Shown piece after piece: positions 56,725 to 64,000 of a stretch of DNA of 64,000 bases. How positions within the stretch are numbered: position 1 is the stretch's first letter; each line of letters begins with the position of its first letter. The stretch covers positions 28,066-92,065 of the forward strand of contig JAAWEL010000057.1 of NCBI GenBank assembly GCA_022794255.1, given 5' to 3'. Position numbers and translations under genes: made by a program. Origin of the DNA: Lachnospiraceae bacterium. Its GTDB lineage: Bacteria > Bacillota > Clostridia > Lachnospirales > Lachnospiraceae. The notes under the pieces are model-generated. The model did no database searches and was not told where the DNA came from. It was given only the letters and a program-made list of their open reading frames with translations.

Positions 56725-58221
56725 TTATCTTAAGCCGTATTTTTCCAGCTTTTCATAAAAGGAACGCCGGGAAAGTCCCAGCTCATTGATGGCAATGCTT
56801 TTGTTGCCTTTGTTTCGCGTCAGGGCATCCCGAATCATCTGACGCTCCAGATCTTCAATGGCATCCTTAAGCCGCCGGGGTTCAGCGGTCTCCTTCTCCT
56901 CCTTGTAACAATCTCCCCGCAGGTATTGGGGCAGATCTTTGATTTCTATGATGTTGCCGCTGCGGACAATCATGGCAAATTCGATAACATTCTGAAGCTC
57001 CCGCACATTGCCGGGCCAGTCATTTTCCTCCAAAATGCGGGTGGCGCCCGGGGTGAGATCCGTGTTATCATCTCCGCCGTAATGCTGGATAAAATACCGC
57101 ACCAGAGGCATAATATCTTCCCTCCGCTCCCGCAGAGGCGGAATATAGATGGGAACCACGTGAAGCCGATAATACAGGTCTCCCCGAAATTCCTTTTTTT
57201 CCACCATTTCCTCCAGATTGCGGTTGGTGGAGGCAATGACCCGCACATCCAGCTTTATGGTCTTTGTGCCGCCGACCCGTTCCAGTTCCTTCTCCTGAAG
57301 AACCCGAAGCAGCTTGGCCTGCATGGAAAGGCTCATGTCACCGATCTCATCCAAAAGGATGGTGCCCTTGTTGGCCAGCTCGAATTTGCCTAACTTGCCT
57401 CCTCGCTTGGCGCCGGTAAATGCCCCGTCCTCATAGCCAAACAGCTCACTTTCCAGAAGATTTTCCGGAATGGAGGCACAGTTGACTTTAATCATAGGCC
57501 GGTCCTTGCGGGGGCTGGCCCCGTGGATACATTTGGCCATCACCTCCTTGCCCACCCCGCTTTCTCCCTGAATCAGCACCGTGCAGTTGGTGGGAGACAC
57601 CTTGGCTGCCAGCTCCAGAGACTTCTTTAAGTTCCGGTTAAGGCTGATATAGGATTGAAAGGAAATGGGAAGTTCGGAAGTTTCTAACTGGGAGGCCAGA
57701 TATTGAACCATCTCCTTGGATTTCTGAAGACGTCTGGTAAGGCGCACAATCTCTGTCACATCCTTAAAGATAGCGCAGCCGCCTATTTTTTTCCGTTGGG
57801 AATTATACAGGGGAAATGCATGGCCCACAGAATCAATATTCAGGGACTGGATGTATTCCATGGCCTCCGGGCCATTCCCGGATGCCGGTTCTTCCTTCAG
57901 GGAATCCAACTGTAAGGGGAGAGCCGGCTTTTTGCAGTCTTTTCTGACCCCATCCCCTTCCTCCGGTTCGTAAAAATCAGCGCTTTCCTCCATCACCCGA
58001 AGGAGCTTGGCCTGAGGCTCTATCTCATAGAGGCTTCGGCCCAAAAGCCGCTCCGGATTCACCCGCATACATTCTGCGTAGAAACGATTGATGTAGACCA
58101 CCGTTCCCTCATAGTCAATGACAATGACAGCATATTCCATATTTTCCAGAATATCCAACAGGGTACCCAGCTCCCAGCGCTGAAAATGTTTTGTTGTTCT
58201 CAGTCTTGATTCTAAAGTCAT
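56725..58221 (-). CDS. Sigma-54-dependent activator (PAS-AAA-Fis)
   Basis: 498 residues. A PAS domain (about 20-160) carrying an acidic insertion, AAA+ domain with Walker A GESGVGKE (219-226) and the sigma-54 contact GAFTGA (266-271), and a Fis-type helix-turn-helix at the C-terminus ([20 protein letters not shown]). No response-regulator receiver, so the PAS domain probably senses a small molecule or redox state. Four -24/-12 promoters in 56.5-63.4 kb, each with a TGTATA-type palindrome, are its likely targets. Confidence 0.92.
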   Translation of the reverse strand: MTLESRLRTTKHFQRWELGTLLDILENMEYAVIVIDYEGTVVYINRFYAECMRVNPERLLGRSLYEIEPQAKLLRVMEESADFYEPEEGDGVRKDCKKPALPLQLDSLKEEPASGNGPEAMEYIQSLNIDSVGHAFPLYNSQRKKIGGCAIFKDVTEIVRLTRRLQKSKEMVQYLASQLETSELPISFQSYISLNRNLKKSLELAAKVSPTNCTVLIQGESGVGKEVMAKCIHGASPRKDRPMIKVNCASIPENLLESELFGYEDGAFTGAKRGGKLGKFELANKGTILLDEIGDMSLSMQAKLLRVLQEKELERVGGTKTIKLDVRVIASTNRNLEEMVEKKEFRGDLYYRLHVVPIYIPPLRERREDIMPLVRYFIQHYGGDDNTDLTPGATRILEENDWPGNVRELQNVIEFAMIVRSGNIIEIKDLPQYLRGDCYKEEKETAEPRRLKDAIEDLERQMIRDALTRNKGNKSIAINELGLSRRSFYEKLEKYGLR

Positions 58222-58293
58222 GTTTCTCTCCCTTGTGAGTGTTTCGTCCAGATAAGGAACCGTTTCTTGTTAATTTTTTCTCAACATGATTTT

Positions 58294-58322
58294 ATTATAG
58301 CGGTTTTTTTATGTGAATTCAA
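58294..58322 (-). promoter_or_regulatory. Sigma-70 promoter of the activator
   Basis: TTGAAT, 17-nt spacer, TATAAT on the minus strand; constitutive transcription of the activator is implied. Confidence 0.78.
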
Positions 58323-58324
58323 CG

Positions 58325-58354
58325 ACAAAAATTCAGGGCATAGAATCCCTGAAT
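58325..58354 (-). terminator. Terminator after the permease gene
   Basis: On the minus strand ATTCAGGG and CCCTGAAT form an 8-bp stem followed by TTTTTG. A larger fold at 58371-58428 (TCTCTGGTG with CACCAGAGA plus an inner hairpin) precedes it and may help termination. Confidence 0.8.
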
Positions 58355-58450
58355 AAGATGAGAAGAAGGATCTCTGGTGCATGGACCTGTTTTGATTCCT
58401 GAAAGGAATTGCGTCCGTACACCAGAGACAAGATACCAATAATCAGCAGC

Positions 58451-59782
58451 CTACACGATTCCAAACTGAGCAATAACAGAAAGCACCACTGCCACAATCA
58501 ACGGAATTACCACAGAACAAACTCCCATAGGACGATATCCCACCTTATGAGGAAGCCTTGCCTGCGTCAGCTCATTGATAATCGTTCCATTGCTGGGAAG
58601 GGAATCCAGCCCGCCGGAGCAGATGGTGGAGATACGATGGACTACCTGAGGATTCATGCCCAGTCCCCCTTCAGAGACAGAACCGATAAACCGGTTTGCC
58701 AGTGCATTCAGAGCAATCGTCAGACCACCGGCAGAAGAACCAGCCACACCGGCCGCCACGTTTACAGCCACAACCACCTGAAATTCTCCTGGCCCCGGAA
58801 TATGATTCAGAGCACCACAGATAATGGCAAACCCGGTGGTAGCACCTACAACCGAGCCAAAAGCGATAACCATGGAAGCAGTACACACCGAATTGATAGA
58901 CTGCATGGCCCCCCGCTTGAAGGTCTCGATCTTGGCCCCCAGCCGTTTCCAGTAGATACCATAACCAACGATGATACCAAAGGTAGCAGAAATGTAAACC
59001 GGCTGCTTCAGCACATTCAGGCACACAATCAATACAATGGAGGGAATCAGGCAGGTGATAAGATTCATCTCCTTAAAATTCTCATCCTCCTGCATCAAAT
59101 TCACCTTGGCGATCTCTGCGCCAGTAGGAAGAAAGCCTTCCTGATTTTTCTCCACCTGATTGATTTCCCATTTGAAATAGATACCAGCCAGAATCATTGC
59201 CAGCAGACATCCGATCAGGCCTAACAGAGGAGCCGCCATGGCATTGGTCCCCAGCGCTTCACCGGCAATCACGTTATTTACAGAAGGAGAACCTGGCGCC
59301 ATGGTCAGAGCCAGCACCCCGGCGCCCAGAATATTGACACCATAAAGCCTCCACGGCACATCCAGCTCCTGAAACATTTCCTTGGCAATGGCAATCACAG
59401 TGAAGAACGCCACAAACACACTCACGCCGCCATAGCCCAGGATAAAGGAAAGGGCAGCCAGAGACCAGAGAGCCATAAGCTTTTCTCTTCCCGGGAATTT
59501 TCTGGCAATACGGCCGAACTTTAACCCAATAGACTTTGCCGCGCCACTGTCACCCATCATAGCCCCAAAGATTGCGCCCGTGAACATGGTCAGGAAATAT
59601 TTCTGGATAAATCCAGCCATCCCCTCCATGTAAGCACCACTCATGCCCGCTGCCACATCCATGCCGCTGAAGATCAGCACAAGAATCGAGACAAGAGGAG
59701 CCACAATAACAGCAGGAATCCCTTTGTAACATGTGTAGATCAATAATGCCACTGCCAGAAGAATACCAATGATACTTACCAT
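58451..59782 (-). CDS. GntP-family carboxylate permease
   Basis: 443-residue membrane protein with about 11-12 hydrophobic segments. Typical features are the N-terminal MVSIIGILLAVALLIY and the conserved GASPGSP/NxV-like MAPGSPSVNNVIAGEALGT in the middle, with SSAGGLTIALN and GLDSLPSNGTI later. GntP relatives import gluconate, 2-hydroxy or other short carboxylates. Driven by its own sigma-54 promoter and AAAGGGGG RBS, it likely imports the substrate of the neighbouring CoA pathway. Confidence 0.88.
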   Translation of the reverse strand: MVSIIGILLAVALLIYTCYKGIPAVIVAPLVSILVLIFSGMDVAAGMSGAYMEGMAGFIQKYFLTMFTGAIFGAMMGDSGAAKSIGLKFGRIARKFPGREKLMALWSLAALSFILGYGGVSVFVAFFTVIAIAKEMFQELDVPWRLYGVNILGAGVLALTMAPGSPSVNNVIAGEALGTNAMAAPLLGLIGCLLAMILAGIYFKWEINQVEKNQEGFLPTGAEIAKVNLMQEDENFKEMNLITCLIPSIVLIVCLNVLKQPVYISATFGIIVGYGIYWKRLGAKIETFKRGAMQSINSVCTASMVIAFGSVVGATTGFAIICGALNHIPGPGEFQVVVAVNVAAGVAGSSAGGLTIALNALANRFIGSVSEGGLGMNPQVVHRISTICSGGLDSLPSNGTIINELTQARLPHKVGYRPMGVCSVVIPLIVAVVLSVIAQFGIV

Positions 59783-59900
59783 TTCTTTACCCCCTTTAAG
59801 GTGAGAGATCAGACAGCAGCCCGGAAATTCTTTTTGTGGGATAAAAAAGCGATCTGCCGCTGCCTGTCCAGTCTCTGTTCATTTATCACCAATATAAATC

Positions 59901-59916
59901 AGCAAATTTCCTGCCA
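59901..59916 (-). promoter_or_regulatory. Sigma-54 promoter of the permease gene
   Basis: TGGCAGGAAATTTGCT, exact spacing; 119 nt upstream of the start. The surrounding 59783-60461 region contains no gene. Confidence 0.85.
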
Positions 59917-60043
59917 ATTTTCCCCCTTTTAAACATTTCAGGAAAAACCAGGAAAAATTGTGCGTTTTTTTCCCCGCCATAAAAAATATGTTTGTTTTAT
60001 ATACACTTTATCCAGAAAATGTTGTCTCTTTTTTGCACAAGAC

Positions 60044-60060
60044 TGTATATTTTATGCACA
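60044..60060. promoter_or_regulatory. Candidate enhancer site
   Basis: TGTATATTTTATGCACA agrees at 14 of 17 positions with the palindrome at 56700; about 128 bp upstream of the permease -24 element. Confidence 0.55.
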
Positions 60061-60150
60061 TTTCCCCCAAAAAAACTGATGAAACCCGACACACAAAACA
60101 AAAACCCAATACCCCCTCATCCACAAAAAGTACGCTCCAAGAATATTCAG

Positions 60151-60390
60151 CTTTGGGAAAGGGGTGGGAGGCGGCCTGATATGGTCTGCAGATTTTGACT
60201 TTGCAGAGATTTAGAAGTCCTTAAATTCCCGGTTTTTGCGTTGAAACGAAAATCCACACTGTCTGAGCGAAGCGAGTTTGGGGATTTTCGTTTCGCACTT
60301 AGCAAAAATCGGGGATTTTAGGGATTCTTAATCTCGAAACCGGAAAAAGCAGCAGACCATATCAGGCCGCCTCCCACCCCTTTCCCAAAG
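60151..60390. repeat. 240-bp near-palindrome with 39-bp perfect arms
   Basis: 60151-60189 and 60352-60390 are exact inverted copies of each other (39 bp each). Within, AAACGAAAATCC and GGATTTTCGTTT form a second stem, and a third weaker pair frames them. No ORF lies inside. It sits after the SDR gene and before the permease regulatory region. It could be an inverted-repeat mobile remnant (MITE-like), a giant terminator/attenuator, or a structured RNA; no target-site duplication was found. Confidence 0.8.
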
Positions 60391-60461
60391 CGTACCCCCT
60401 CCAAAAACACTTCCAGGCCAGTCTGAAAAAAACAACCGGCCCGGAAATCAGCAGAAAAATA

Positions 60462-61253
60462 TCAGTTACAAGTAGTCCCCATATCAGCAGCAATATAAGC
60501 ACCAGTAATAATGCTGGAAGCATCAGAAGCCAGGAACAAAGCCACAGCCGCGATCTCCCGAATCTCGCCCAGGCGCTTTAGCGCAGTTTTAGCCAGAATC
60601 TGCTCCCGCACTCTGGGAATCGCCAGAGGCGCCTCATTGATTGCCGTGGGAACATACCCGGGACAGATGGCGTTGGCAGTGATTCCATAACGCCCCCACT
60701 CCATTGCCTCTGTCTTGGAAAGACTGATCACACCAGACTTGGATGCACAATAGGCAGCAATATTCTTGGTGCCCACCAGTCCGCCGGCAGAAGAGATGTT
60801 GATAACCCGCCCCTTGATTTCCTTTTCTATCATAACCTTGGCAGCCTCAGCTCCACAGATAAATACCCCCTTTAAATCCGTGTCCACCACTTCATCCCAT
60901 TCCTCATCCGTCATTTCCACCACTCTCTTGGTAATACCAATACCAGCATTGCAGACCATAATATCCAGCTTGCCAAAGGTTTCCACGGTTTTCTTTACCA
61001 TGGCCTGCACCTGGCTGCGGTTTCTCACATCAGCCTCAAAGCCGATGGTCTCCCCGCCCATTTCGTTGATTTCGCCGGATACCCGGTCACATTCACTCTG
61101 GTCCAGGCCATTGATCACGACCTTGGCCCCATAGGCACAGAAGGCCACAGCCATCCCATAGCCAAGACCCGTGCAGCTTCCGGTGATAATGGCAACTTTT
61201 CCCGTAAGATCAAAGGTGGGGATTTCAAATGGTGTGTTTTTCAGTTCAATCAT
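60462..61253 (-). CDS. Short-chain dehydrogenase/reductase
   Basis: 263 residues, classical SDR with the NAD(P) motif TGSCTGLGYGMA, NNAG-like CNAGIG, catalytic S (NISSAGG), Y and K (YCASKSG). A C-terminal ADMGTTCN ending is slightly atypical. Family enzymes oxidise 3-hydroxyacyl or hydroxy-acid substrates. RBS AAAGGAG before the ATG. It is the last gene of the nitroreductase operon, 30 nt after the membrane-protein gene. Confidence 0.92.
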   Translation of the reverse strand: MIELKNTPFEIPTFDLTGKVAIITGSCTGLGYGMAVAFCAYGAKVVINGLDQSECDRVSGEINEMGGETIGFEADVRNRSQVQAMVKKTVETFGKLDIMVCNAGIGITKRVVEMTDEEWDEVVDTDLKGVFICGAEAAKVMIEKEIKGRVINISSAGGLVGTKNIAAYCASKSGVISLSKTEAMEWGRYGITANAICPGYVPTAINEAPLAIPRVREQILAKTALKRLGEIREIAAVALFLASDASSIITGAYIAADMGTTCN

Positions 61254-61283
61254 GATATGTATTCTCCTTTTTTATTAAAATAA

Positions 61284-61946
61284 TTACCTTGTCTGAGAGG
61301 GCGGATTCAAAAAGCAGGCAAGCCTTGGGCCCATGAACCGTCCGATATATTTGGAAAACCAGCCAATTGTGATGGCAGAGATCAAAGTTCCCTCTCTCAC
61401 CCCCTCCACTCTTCTTAAGAAAACAAGAGAAATCACAAGAGCCAGCACTACCATGGAGGAATCAAAAATGATTTTGCAGGTGCCAAAGTCCTTTTTGCTC
61501 AGCCGCTGGATACACACGGCCACTCCCTCCCCGGGCAGCATACCGAAGTCAGACATAACCACTCCACATACGCCTATGGCAAGGACAAAGCAGCCAAAGA
61601 CCAGATAAAGCAGCCGGGCCACATAGGACTGGGGGATAAACCCGCCAAACAGGACGCCGGTAAAATCAATCAGCACGGCAAACACAGAACTTAAGATAAA
61701 CTGGGTAAGAAACTTTCTCAAGGTGTATTCCTTGCCTAGAACCGCCTTCTGTATCACATACAGAATGGCATTTAAGTACATGGTGCAGGTCCCCAGCGAC
61801 TGACCCACCACAAAGGAAAATGCAAAGGGAGCGCTTGTAATCGGTGAGATTCCCAGATTGCATACCTTGACTACCGTGATTCCGGCTGCGTAGATAAACG
61901 AGCCAATGAGACATACAACAATTTTTCTGATCAGATATTTATTCAT
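61284..61946 (-). CDS. YczE/YitT-like integral membrane protein
   Basis: 220 residues from the ATG at 61944-61946 (RBS AAGGGGGT, 6-nt gap); a reading to 62072 adds a basic stretch with no RBS. Five to six hydrophobic helices with internal motifs GDFGMLPGEGVAV-like (SDFGMLPGEG) and GISPITSAPF. Resembles the YczE/YyaS family of unknown function (some members affect export of peptides). Could be a carboxylate or proton exporter for this operon, but evidence is only positional. Confidence 0.75.
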   Translation of the reverse strand: MNKYLIRKIVVCLIGSFIYAAGITVVKVCNLGISPITSAPFAFSFVVGQSLGTCTMYLNAILYVIQKAVLGKEYTLRKFLTQFILSSVFAVLIDFTGVLFGGFIPQSYVARLLYLVFGCFVLAIGVCGVVMSDFGMLPGEGVAVCIQRLSKKDFGTCKIIFDSSMVVLALVISLVFLRRVEGVREGTLISAITIGWFSKYIGRFMGPRLACFLNPPSQTR

Positions 61947-62101
61947 CTGATACCCCCTTTGCTCAATCCGTTTTCTTCTGTTTTTGCGCCAACCGATGAT
62001 GCTTTGCTGTTTGCGCTTTTTTGTGGAGGGAATGACTCCTCTGAAGGATTTAAACAGCAAAACCCGTGCCAATCTTTTTCAGAGAAAGGAACTTCCGGCA
62101 A

Positions 62102-62902
62102 TTACAGCCAGGTCACATCCAGTTTCTTTCTGGGAACACTTCGCAGATAGGAAACATCCGTGTAACCGATTCCGATGGCATTGACCAGACATTCTCCTTC
62201 CCGGATACCCAGATCAGACTGGAGCTTTTGGTCCGCCTCAAAGGCATCACCAAAAAATCCGTTTACACAGGAGCCCAGACCTTCCGTTTCACATAAAAGC
62301 TGGATATAGGCGGTTGCCAGGCCGCCGTCCTTTTTTACATTAAAGCCCTTTTTCCTGTTTCCGATGATGAGAAGAATCACCGGGGCATGATAGAAAAGCT
62401 CATCCTGCCCATTTTGGCTTGCCTGACAGATTCTTTTAAAAGCAGAAGCATAAAAGCCTCCGTTTTCTGCAAGCCGTCCCAGAACTTCTGCCGCCTTTTT
62501 TGCCACCTCACCGGCTCTTTCCATGATCACCAGATAACGCAGGGCCTGGCGGTTGCCCCCGGTTCCGGCGAAACGGGCCCCGTCTAGGATTTGCCGGATG
62601 ACAGCTTTTTCCGGCAGTTTCTTATTATAGGAGCGGATGCTTCTGCGGAAACGCATCCGGTTAAAAAGCCCCTCCGTGGTGGCCATTTCCAGGTCTTGTG
62701 ACCATTCCACTGCCTCCTGGTTGTCATAGAGGTCGGTTTCAATGGCATTGGAGGGACACACGGCCATACAGTGTCCGCAGGTGATACATCGCTTCTCCCC
62801 CTTAAAAGAGGCTTTGCCGTTTTCGAAGCGGATACAGGACATGAAACATTCTTTGACACAGGCCTGACAGCCAGTGCATGTTTCCTGATGGATGAGAATC
62901 AT
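62102..62902 (-). CDS. Ferredoxin-nitroreductase fusion
   Basis: 266 residues from the ATG at 62900-62902 (RBS GGAAAGGA; a nearer ATG at 62914 overlaps the RBS). Two [4Fe-4S] motifs CTGCQACVKEC and CITCGHCMAVCP in residues 1-55, then a nitroreductase FMN domain (RRSIRSY, GTGGNRQALR, GLGSCVNGFFGDAF). Such fusions reduce nitro, enoate or flavin-related substrates using ferredoxin. The open frame continues upstream to 63259 but reads poorly as protein. Confidence 0.88.
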   Translation of the reverse strand: MILIHQETCTGCQACVKECFMSCIRFENGKASFKGEKRCITCGHCMAVCPSNAIETDLYDNQEAVEWSQDLEMATTEGLFNRMRFRRSIRSYNKKLPEKAVIRQILDGARFAGTGGNRQALRYLVIMERAGEVAKKAAEVLGRLAENGGFYASAFKRICQASQNGQDELFYHAPVILLIIGNRKKGFNVKKDGGLATAYIQLLCETEGLGSCVNGFFGDAFEADQKLQSDLGIREGECLVNAIGIGYTDVSYLRSVPRKKLDVTWL

Positions 62903-63210
62903 ACTGTTTACCATTCCTTTCCAAGGGGCAGAGAACCGTGAAAACTTGCCAGATTTTTCACGCTTACGCCTCTTTTGCAGTGAAAGTACGCGTTTTATTG
63001 CTTCTGTCGCTGGTTTTGCTGTTCTATCTGAGGAAACTTGTATGTGTACTGGCGTACTGACACCGGATCTCCAAAAACCAGTCAGCCCTTCGGCTGGATA
63101 CAGGTCACGATTTTGGGGACATCTGACAAAGATCAACATGCAAATTCCGGTACAGAAAGACTCTGGGCGTACCTGTAAAAAATTTGAAATAAAGGTTTCA
63201 CTTATATTTC
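62903..63210 (-). other. Long leader of the nitroreductase operon
   Basis: About 300 nt between the predicted sigma-54 start (near 63199) and the first codon. It contains a tight CAGCC/GGCTG hairpin (63084-63105 area) and the duplicated sequence CAGTACGCCAGTAC. No known riboswitch recognised. Confidence 0.4.
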
Positions 63211-63226
63211 TGCAAGTATTGTGCCA
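63211..63226 (-). promoter_or_regulatory. Sigma-54 promoter of the nitroreductase operon
   Basis: TGGCACAATACTTGCA, a perfect consensus match with exact spacing. Confidence 0.93.
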
Positions 63227-63245
63227 GTTGTTTTCCCCCTGGTTT

Positions 63246-63262
63246 TGTATACTTTTCATACA
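63246..63262. promoter_or_regulatory. Candidate enhancer site shared by two divergent promoters
   Basis: TGTATACTTTTCATACA, same 17-bp palindrome class as at 56700. It is 83 bp upstream of the plus-strand -24 element and 20 bp from the minus-strand one. Confidence 0.6.
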
Positions 63263-63277
63263 ATCGAAAGGAGGAAG

Positions 63278-63294
63278 CGTGTGATTTTTATACA
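63278..63294. promoter_or_regulatory. Second candidate enhancer site
   Basis: CGTGTGATTTTTATACA agrees with the palindrome at 13 of 17 positions and stands about 51 bp from either -24 element. Confidence 0.4.
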
Positions 63295-63344
63295 GAAAAT
63301 ATTCTTTCCTCCGGTTTTACCCGGCAGATAGGGGGTGTTTTTTC

Positions 63345-63360
63345 TGGCATGATATTTGCA
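63345..63360 (+). promoter_or_regulatory. Sigma-54 promoter of the AbfD-like gene
   Basis: TGGCATGATATTTGCA, near-perfect with exact spacing, 70 nt before the start codon. Confidence 0.93.
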
Positions 63361-63430
63361 CTTATATGGGGTTGTAAGACTTATCAGGAAAAATCCAAGG
63401 AAAAGACAAGGAGAAAGGAAGGAAAAGAAA

Positions 63431-64000
63431 ATGGCGGTTGGAACCTATGAACAATACAAAGAGCGACTTTTGAAAATGAAGCCCAATGTGTACCTGAATG
63501 GAAAATGTGTGGACCGTTCCAATGGAAAACAGGGGGCAGAGCGTGATCTGGCAGACTGGATTAAAGGCGGCACCTATGTGATGAAGCAGTGCTATGATGT
63601 GGCCAATGACCCGAAATATGCAGATGTGTGTGTGACTACCTCCCATATTAACGGGGAGACCATTAACCGTTGTACCCATATCCACCACAGCATGGAGGAT
63701 CTGCTGAACAAGCAGCTGATGACCCGTCTGATCTGTCAGCATGTAGGCGGCTGTATGCAGCGCTGTATGGGAACCGATGCCATGAACGCCCTGTATTCCG
63801 TTACCTATGACTGTGATGAGGCCTGCGGCACAGAGTATCATCAGAGGCTTTTGCAATATATTGAGTACTGCCAGAAATACGACCTGGTATGTAACTGTGC
63901 CCAGACCGATGTGAAAGGCTCCCGCAATCCCAAGTACAAGAGAGCTCACATGCAGCCAGACCCGGATTCCTTTGTTCATGTGGTGGAAACAGATGTGGAT
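63431..64000 (+). CDS. 4-hydroxybutyryl-CoA dehydratase / HpaB family flavoprotein (partial)
   Basis: Open frame from ATG 63431 (RBS AGGAAGGAA) to the window end, 190 residues read. N-terminus TYEQYKERLLKMKPNVYLNGK and the motif VGGCMQRCMGTDAMNAL place it in the 4-hydroxyphenylacetate 3-hydroxylase/4-hydroxybutyryl-CoA dehydratase family. The cysteines C108 and C112 (C-x3-C) correspond in spacing to the C99/C103 iron-sulfur ligands of AbfD, absent from aerobic HpaB, so the anaerobic dehydratase/isomerase type is likely. The remaining ligands lie beyond the edge. Its own sigma-54 promoter joins it to the regulon. Confidence 0.85.
   Translation, partial: MAVGTYEQYKERLLKMKPNVYLNGKCVDRSNGKQGAERDLADWIKGGTYVMKQCYDVANDPKYADVCVTTSHINGETINRCTHIHHSMEDLLNKQLMTRLICQHVGGCMQRCMGTDAMNALYSVTYDCDEACGTEYHQRLLQYIEYCQKYDLVCNCAQTDVKGSRNPKYKRAHMQPDPDSFVHVVETDVD

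Noticed and set aside
62903..63259. Upstream extension of the nitroreductase frame
   Set aside because: It would start before the sigma-54 transcription start and the residues do not match any domain; the RBS supports the start at 62902.
63362..63979. Minus-strand open frame at the right edge
   Set aside because: It is the antisense of the AbfD/HpaB-family gene, which has a promoter, an RBS and family motifs on the plus strand.

Overview
The window reads as a chromosome segment of a low-to-mid GC anaerobic Firmicute, most likely a Lachnospiraceae gut commensal (family level only). The basis is the gene order guanylate kinase - holB - PSP1/RicT - tRNA MTase - rsmI at the left end, the FMN riboswitch with RibU, oxygen-sensitive Fe-S and radical enzymes, Etf-linked acyl-CoA chemistry, sigma-54 enhancer-binding proteins, and strong AAAGGAGG-type ribosome binding sites. 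No rRNA, tRNA, CRISPR array, transposase or integrase was seen.

Layout. (1) 0.1-4.3 kb: housekeeping DNA replication and translation cluster. (2) 4.3-13.2 kb: a cysteine/sulfur module. A CdsB-type cysteine desulfidase diverges from a CdsR-like sigma-54 activator. Downstream lies an operon of C-S lyase (MalY/PatB), dicarboxylate/amino-acid symporter, RidA, CoA-disulfide reductase-rhodanese fusion and a glutaredoxin-like protein. Both transcription units carry -24/-12 promoters, and related sequence motifs lie upstream of each. (3) 13.3-16.5 kb: an orphan hybrid histidine kinase. (4) 16.6-25.4 kb: a GntR/FCD regulator divergent from a zinc dehydrogenase, a PepD dipeptidase and a complete ABC importer with a DUF3798-type lipoprotein. 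(5) 25.5-35.4 kb: FMN riboswitch and RibU, then threonylcarbamoyl-AMP synthase, dCMP deaminase, B12-binding radical SAM protein, exonuclease, VanW protein, Lrp regulator with aminotransferase, and TrmL. (6) 35.4-36.5 kb: a ferredoxin-type aldo/keto reductase.

(7) 36.7-48.8 kb is the most unusual part: an AT-rich, self-contained six-gene operon under a divergent XRE repressor. It encodes a coiled-coil membrane protein with a degenerate ATPase-like C-terminus, a small helical protein, a two-domain FtsK/SpoIIIE ATPase, a 1081-residue protein with an embedded ADP-ribosyltransferase domain, a small membrane protein and a protein of unknown fold. I infer a type VII-like secretion or conflict system; no canonical EssB, EsaA or WXG100 gene was recognised.

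(8) 48.9-64.0 kb is GC-richer. After a secreted GH5 glycosidase comes a carboxylic-acid/acyl-CoA catabolic regulon: an adenylation enzyme, EtfAB, acyl-CoA dehydrogenase, propionate-CoA-transferase-like protein, GntP-family permease, short-chain dehydrogenase, YczE/YitT-type membrane protein, ferredoxin-nitroreductase and, running off the right edge, a 4-hydroxybutyryl-CoA-dehydratase/HpaB-family flavoprotein. Four sigma-54 promoters and a shared 17-bp palindrome tie these units to the PAS-AAA-Fis activator encoded among them. A 240-bp near-palindrome of unknown nature sits inside the cluster.
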